This document shows positions 61,171 to 64,000 of a stretch of DNA of 64,000 nt, one piece after another. How positions within the stretch are numbered: position 1 is the first letter of the stretch; each line of letters opens with the position of its first letter. The DNA is taken from contig NZ_PHSU01000003.1 of NCBI RefSeq assembly GCF_002814235.1, positions 434,001-498,000 on the forward strand. The letters are read 5' to 3'. The position numbers were made by a program, and so were the translations under genes. Origin of the DNA: Pseudomonas sp. QS1027 (GTDB lineage Bacteria; Pseudomonadota; Gammaproteobacteria; Pseudomonadales; Pseudomonadaceae). The notes under the pieces are model-generated. The model was not told the DNA's origin and did not search any database. It saw only the letters and a list, made by a program, of their open reading frames with translations.

Positions 61171-61830
61171 ATGAACAACGAGCAATATGAGCGCCTGGAA
61201 GGGATGGGCCTGGCATTTGTGTCGGGCAGACTGGAGGACAAACCTGAGATTGGTGCGATCGGTTATTCGGCCACCTTCAAGTTGTCACTGGATTTCGAGC
61301 GATTCAAAACCGTCGCCAACAAACATATCCCGGGTTACTTCGATTCTCCTGTCAATGCCATCCGTCCCGAGTTGGCTGGGCTGGCCTACCACCATTCGTA
61401 CAATTACCTTGCTGGCAATGCGGGGCGTATCCATTCATTCGAGCAGCTCTGCAGGGTGTTCAACAATCCGAATGACTACCTGAGTGACTGGTCCGCCAAT
61501 GGGCTTTCGCGGCGTTATGCCAAGCCGGTTTTCGAGTTTTTCGACGACGATGTCTTTATCTCGGTCGGGCAGGATTTTCGCTGGAACGACCGTAAGCGCC
61601 AGATCGTCATTGCCGATTTACCCATCATCGAATTTCAGTGGGCGCTCAATTTGATGATGGGGCATGACCTGCTTTCGCGTGCTCCGATAGCGATAGTCGT
61701 TCTGGGGTATTTCCATGAAGACAAGGTCAAGGTCGAGGACACCCGGTTGAATCGCGGAATCTTGTACGTGAAAGGGAGCGATCTGCAGTTTGGCAAGTTG
61801 ACCGCGAACGACATCCGGATCGCCCAGTAG
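61171..61830 (+). CDS. Hypothetical protein between flhB and flhA
   Basis: A 219-residue protein I do not recognise. It has no signal peptide or clear membrane segment and looks like a mixed alpha/beta cytoplasmic protein (YSATFKLSLDFERFKTVANK, EFFDDDVFISVGQDFRWNDR, YFHEDKVKVEDTRLNRGILY). The ATG at 61171 is preceded by GGGAG nine bases upstream. The coding sequence is visibly richer in A and T and uses rarer codons than the flagellar genes on both sides, which suggests a later insertion between flhB and flhA. No clear promoter was found; a weak GG-N10-GC at 61105-61118 has a poor -12. Confidence 0.7.
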   Translation: MNNEQYERLEGMGLAFVSGRLEDKPEIGAIGYSATFKLSLDFERFKTVANKHIPGYFDSPVNAIRPELAGLAYHHSYNYLAGNAGRIHSFEQLCRVFNNPNDYLSDWSANGLSRRYAKPVFEFFDDDVFISVGQDFRWNDRKRQIVIADLPIIEFQWALNLMMGHDLLSRAPIAIVVLGYFHEDKVKVEDTRLNRGILYVKGSDLQFGKLTANDIRIAQ

Positions 61831-61873
61831 CACTCCAGGCTGGAGGCGGCTCGTTACCTTGAACTGCAAAAGT

Positions 61874-61890
61874 TGGAAGGCTTCTTGCAA
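61874..61890 (+). promoter_or_regulatory. Sigma-54 promoter of flhA
   Basis: TTGGAAGGCTTCTTGCAA: GG at 61875-61876 and GC at 61887-61888 are ten bases apart, with a full TTGCA -12. The start would be near 61900, 50 bases before the flhA GTG. It shows that flhA and the genes after it form a separate transcript from flhB. Confidence 0.82.
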
Positions 61891-61949
61891 AGGCAGGCTT
61901 ATGGCGCCCGTGGCGTCAAAAGTTTGCTTCAAGGTGACGAGGAATACCG

Positions 61950-64000
61950 GTGGATCGTTCTCAACTTCTCAACTCGGCGCGTAGCAACCTGAGCAGCCTC
62001 GGCCGCGGCAACCTCGGTGTGCCGGTGCTGCTGTTGATCATGCTGGCGATGATGATGTTGCCGGTTCCGGCGTTCCTGCTGGACGTGTTCTTCACCTTCA
62101 ACATCGCCTTGTCGCTTGTCGTCCTGCTGGTCTGCGTCTATGCCCTGCGGCCGCTGGATTTCGCGGTGTTCCCCACCATCCTGCTGATCGCCACGCTGCT
62201 GCGCCTGGCGCTGAACGTGGCGTCGACCCGGGTGGTCATGCTCCACGGCCAGGAAGGCCACGCCGCCGCTGGCAAGGTGATCCAGGCCTTCGGCGAGGTG
62301 GTGATCGGCGGTAACTACGTGGTCGGTATCGTGGTCTTCGCGATCTTGATGATCATCAACTTCGTCGTGGTCACCAAGGGTGCCGGACGGATTTCCGAGG
62401 TGAGCGCACGTTTCACCCTCGATGCGATGCCCGGCAAGCAGATGGCGATCGACGCCGACCTCAACGCCGGCCTGATCGATCAGCCACAGGCCAAGCTGCG
62501 CCGCCTGGAAGTCGCCCAGGAAGCCGAGTTCTACGGTTCCATGGACGGTGCGAGCAAATTTGTTCGCGGTGACGCCGTCGCCGGCCTGCTGATTCTGTTC
62601 ATCAACCTGATTGGCGGCATGGCGGTCGGTATCTTCCAGCACCACATGAGTTTTGCCGACGCCGGCAAGGTCTATGCCTTGCTGACCATCGGTGACGGTT
62701 TGGTGGCGCAATTGCCATCACTGTTGTTATCCACAGCGGCGGCAATCATGGTGACCCGGGCTTCCGGCTCGGAAGACATGGGCAAGCAGATCAGCCGGCA
62801 GATGTTCGCCTCGCCCAAGGCCCTCGGTGTCGCCGCTGGCCTGATGGCGGTGATGGGCCTGGTGCCGGGCATGCCGCACTTTTCCTTTCTCAGCCTGGGC
62901 GCCGTAGCTGGCGGCATCGCCTATATGGTCTGGAAAAAACAGAACGTCGCCAAGGTCCAGGCCCTGGCCGAAGTCCAGCGCCAGCAGGAGCTGCTGCCGT
63001 CGCCGGCGCGGACCCAGGAAACCAAGGAGTTGGGCTGGGACGATGTGAGCCCCATCGACATGATCGGCCTGGAAGTCGGTTATCGCCTGATTCCGCTGGT
63101 GGACCGCAATCAGGGTGGGCAGTTGCTGGCGCGGATCAAGGGGGTGCGCAAGAAGCTCTCCCAGGACCTGGGCTTCCTGATGCCCACTGTGCATATTCGT
63201 GACAACCTCGACCTGGCGCCCAGCGCCTACCGCCTGACCCTGATGGGCGTGACCCTGGCCGAGGCCGAGATTTACCCGGATCGCGAATTGGCGATCAACC
63301 CGGGTCAGGTCTACGGCCCGCTCAACGGGATCACCGCCAAGGACCCGGCCTTCGGCCTGGAAGCCGTCTGGATCGAAGTCAGCCAGCGTTCCCAGGCGCA
63401 GTCCCTGGGGTATACCGTGGTCGACGCCAGTACCGTGGTGGCAACGCACCTCAACCAGATTCTCTACAAGCACTCCAGCGAGCTGATCGGCCACGAGGAA
63501 GTCCAGCAACTCATGCAGTTGCTGGCCAAGGGCTCGCCGAAACTGGCCGAAGAGCTGGTGCCGGGGATCATTTCCCTGTCGCATCTGCTCAAGGTGCTGC
63601 AAGCGCTGCTCGCCGAACACGTGCCGGTCAGGGATATCCGCAGCATTGCCGAAGCGATCGCAAACAATGCCACCAAGAGTCAAGATACTGCCGCTATGGT
63701 TGCCGCGGTTCGCGTCGGATTGTCCCGCGCAATCGTCCAAAGCATTGTAGGGCTTGAGTCCGAGCTACCTGTGATCACCTTGGAGCCAAGGTTGGAACAG
63801 ATATTGCTCAATAGTCTGCAGAAGGCCGGACAAGGCTCGGAAGAAGGCGTTCTTCTGGAACCGAGCATGGCTGAGAAACTCCAGCGTTCACTGATCGACG
63901 CCGCCCAGCGCCAGGAAATGCAAGGGCAGCCGGTGATCCTGCTGGTAGCTGGACCGGTTCGCGCGATGCTTTCGCGGTTCGGACGACTGGCGGTGCCAAG
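61950..64000 (+). CDS. flhA: Flagellar export protein FlhA, 3' end cut by the window
   Basis: The first 683 residues of the export gate ring protein. The N-terminus LNSARSNLSSLGRGNLGVPV is followed by about eight membrane helices (to about 335) with the FHIPEP-family segments PLDFAVFPTILLIATLLRLA and GDAVAGLLILFINLIGGMAV. The cytoplasmic domain starts near 365 and continues to the window end. The start is GTG 61950 with GAGGAA upstream at 61939 and the sigma-54 promoter 60 bases away; there is no ATG at this position. About 25 residues are missing at the end, judging from the usual length. Confidence 0.97.
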   Translation, partial: MDRSQLLNSARSNLSSLGRGNLGVPVLLLIMLAMMMLPVPAFLLDVFFTFNIALSLVVLLVCVYALRPLDFAVFPTILLIATLLRLALNVASTRVVMLHGQEGHAAAGKVIQAFGEVVIGGNYVVGIVVFAILMIINFVVVTKGAGRISEVSARFTLDAMPGKQMAIDADLNAGLIDQPQAKLRRLEVAQEAEFYGSMDGASKFVRGDAVAGLLILFINLIGGMAVGIFQHHMSFADAGKVYALLTIGDGLVAQLPSLLLSTAAAIMVTRASGSEDMGKQISRQMFASPKALGVAAGLMAVMGLVPGMPHFSFLSLGAVAGGIAYMVWKKQNVAKVQALAEVQRQQELLPSPARTQETKELGWDDVSPIDMIGLEVGYRLIPLVDRNQGGQLLARIKGVRKKLSQDLGFLMPTVHIRDNLDLAPSAYRLTLMGVTLAEAEIYPDRELAINPGQVYGPLNGITAKDPAFGLEAVWIEVSQRSQAQSLGYTVVDASTVVATHLNQILYKHSSELIGHEEVQQLMQLLAKGSPKLAEELVPGIISLSHLLKVLQALLAEHVPVRDIRSIAEAIANNATKSQDTAAMVAAVRVGLSRAIVQSIVGLESELPVITLEPRLEQILLNSLQKAGQGSEEGVLLEPSMAEKLQRSLIDAAQRQEMQGQPVILLVAGPVRAMLSRFGRLAVP

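Noticed and set aside
1..64000. CRISPR array, tRNA or rRNA genes
   Set aside because: No regularly spaced direct repeats and no tRNA or rRNA signatures were noticed.

Overview
The window is chromosomal DNA of a Pseudomonas, most likely of the P. fluorescens group. The evidence is a high-GC codon style, a phhABC/phhR phenylalanine-degradation locus, the Pseudomonas order of flagellar genes (flgFGHIJKL, glycosylation island, fliC-flaG-fliD-fliS-fliT, fleQ, fleSR, fliEFGHIJ, fliKLMNOPQR, flhB, flhA), hptB/hsbR/hsbA lying between fliJ and fliK, and REP palindromes built on a GCCGGCTTGCTGGCGAT-type arm. No transposase, integrase, tRNA, rRNA or CRISPR array was seen.

Layout. 1-219: 3' end of an anti-sigma-like gene. 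254-343: REP pair. 373-2812 (minus): phhC, phhB, phhA. 3106-4662: the regulator phhR. 4757-6342 (minus): a two-gene unit of a 2-oxoglutarate/iron dioxygenase-like protein and a TylF-like methyltransferase. It is divergent from flgF, and both sides carry a sigma-54 type promoter. 6677-15059: flgF to flgL, the distal rod, rings, muramidase and hook-filament junction. 15172-37128: a flagellin-glycosylation island of about 22 kb. 37321-40975: fliC, flaG, fliD, fliS, fliT. 41147-45356: the regulators fleQ, fleS, fleR. 45489-51236: fliE to fliJ. 51325-53727: the hsbA-hsbR-hptB phosphorelay. 53831-60959: fliK to flhB. 61171-61830: an unknown gene. 61950-64000: flhA, cut by the window end.

How the parts work together. 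The island encodes two separate nucleotide-sugar routes. One starts with glucose-1-phosphate cytidylyltransferase and CDP-glucose 4,6-dehydratase and continues with an RmlC-like epimerase, two TylCIII-type sugar C-methyltransferases, a reductase and a CmcI-like methyltransferase. It has no 3-dehydrase, so a C-methyl-branched 6-deoxyhexose is a reasonable product. The other is a complete pseudaminic acid route (PseB, PseC, a fused PseG-PseH, PseI, PseF) plus a Pse-associated methylase. Two giant multidomain glycosyltransferases and a Maf/DUF115 protein are the likely transfer enzymes. A FabH-like ketosynthase may supply an acyl decoration. The acceptor is presumably the short 283-residue flagellin encoded next door.

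Regulation. I read well-spaced GG-N10-GC sigma-54 elements ahead of flgF, the divergent dioxygenase unit, the rfbF operon, fleS, fliE, fliK, fliL and flhA. FliA-type elements precede fliC and fliS, and a weak sigma-70 element precedes fleQ. This matches the known Pseudomonas flagellar hierarchy and suggests that the glycan genes belong to the same regulon.
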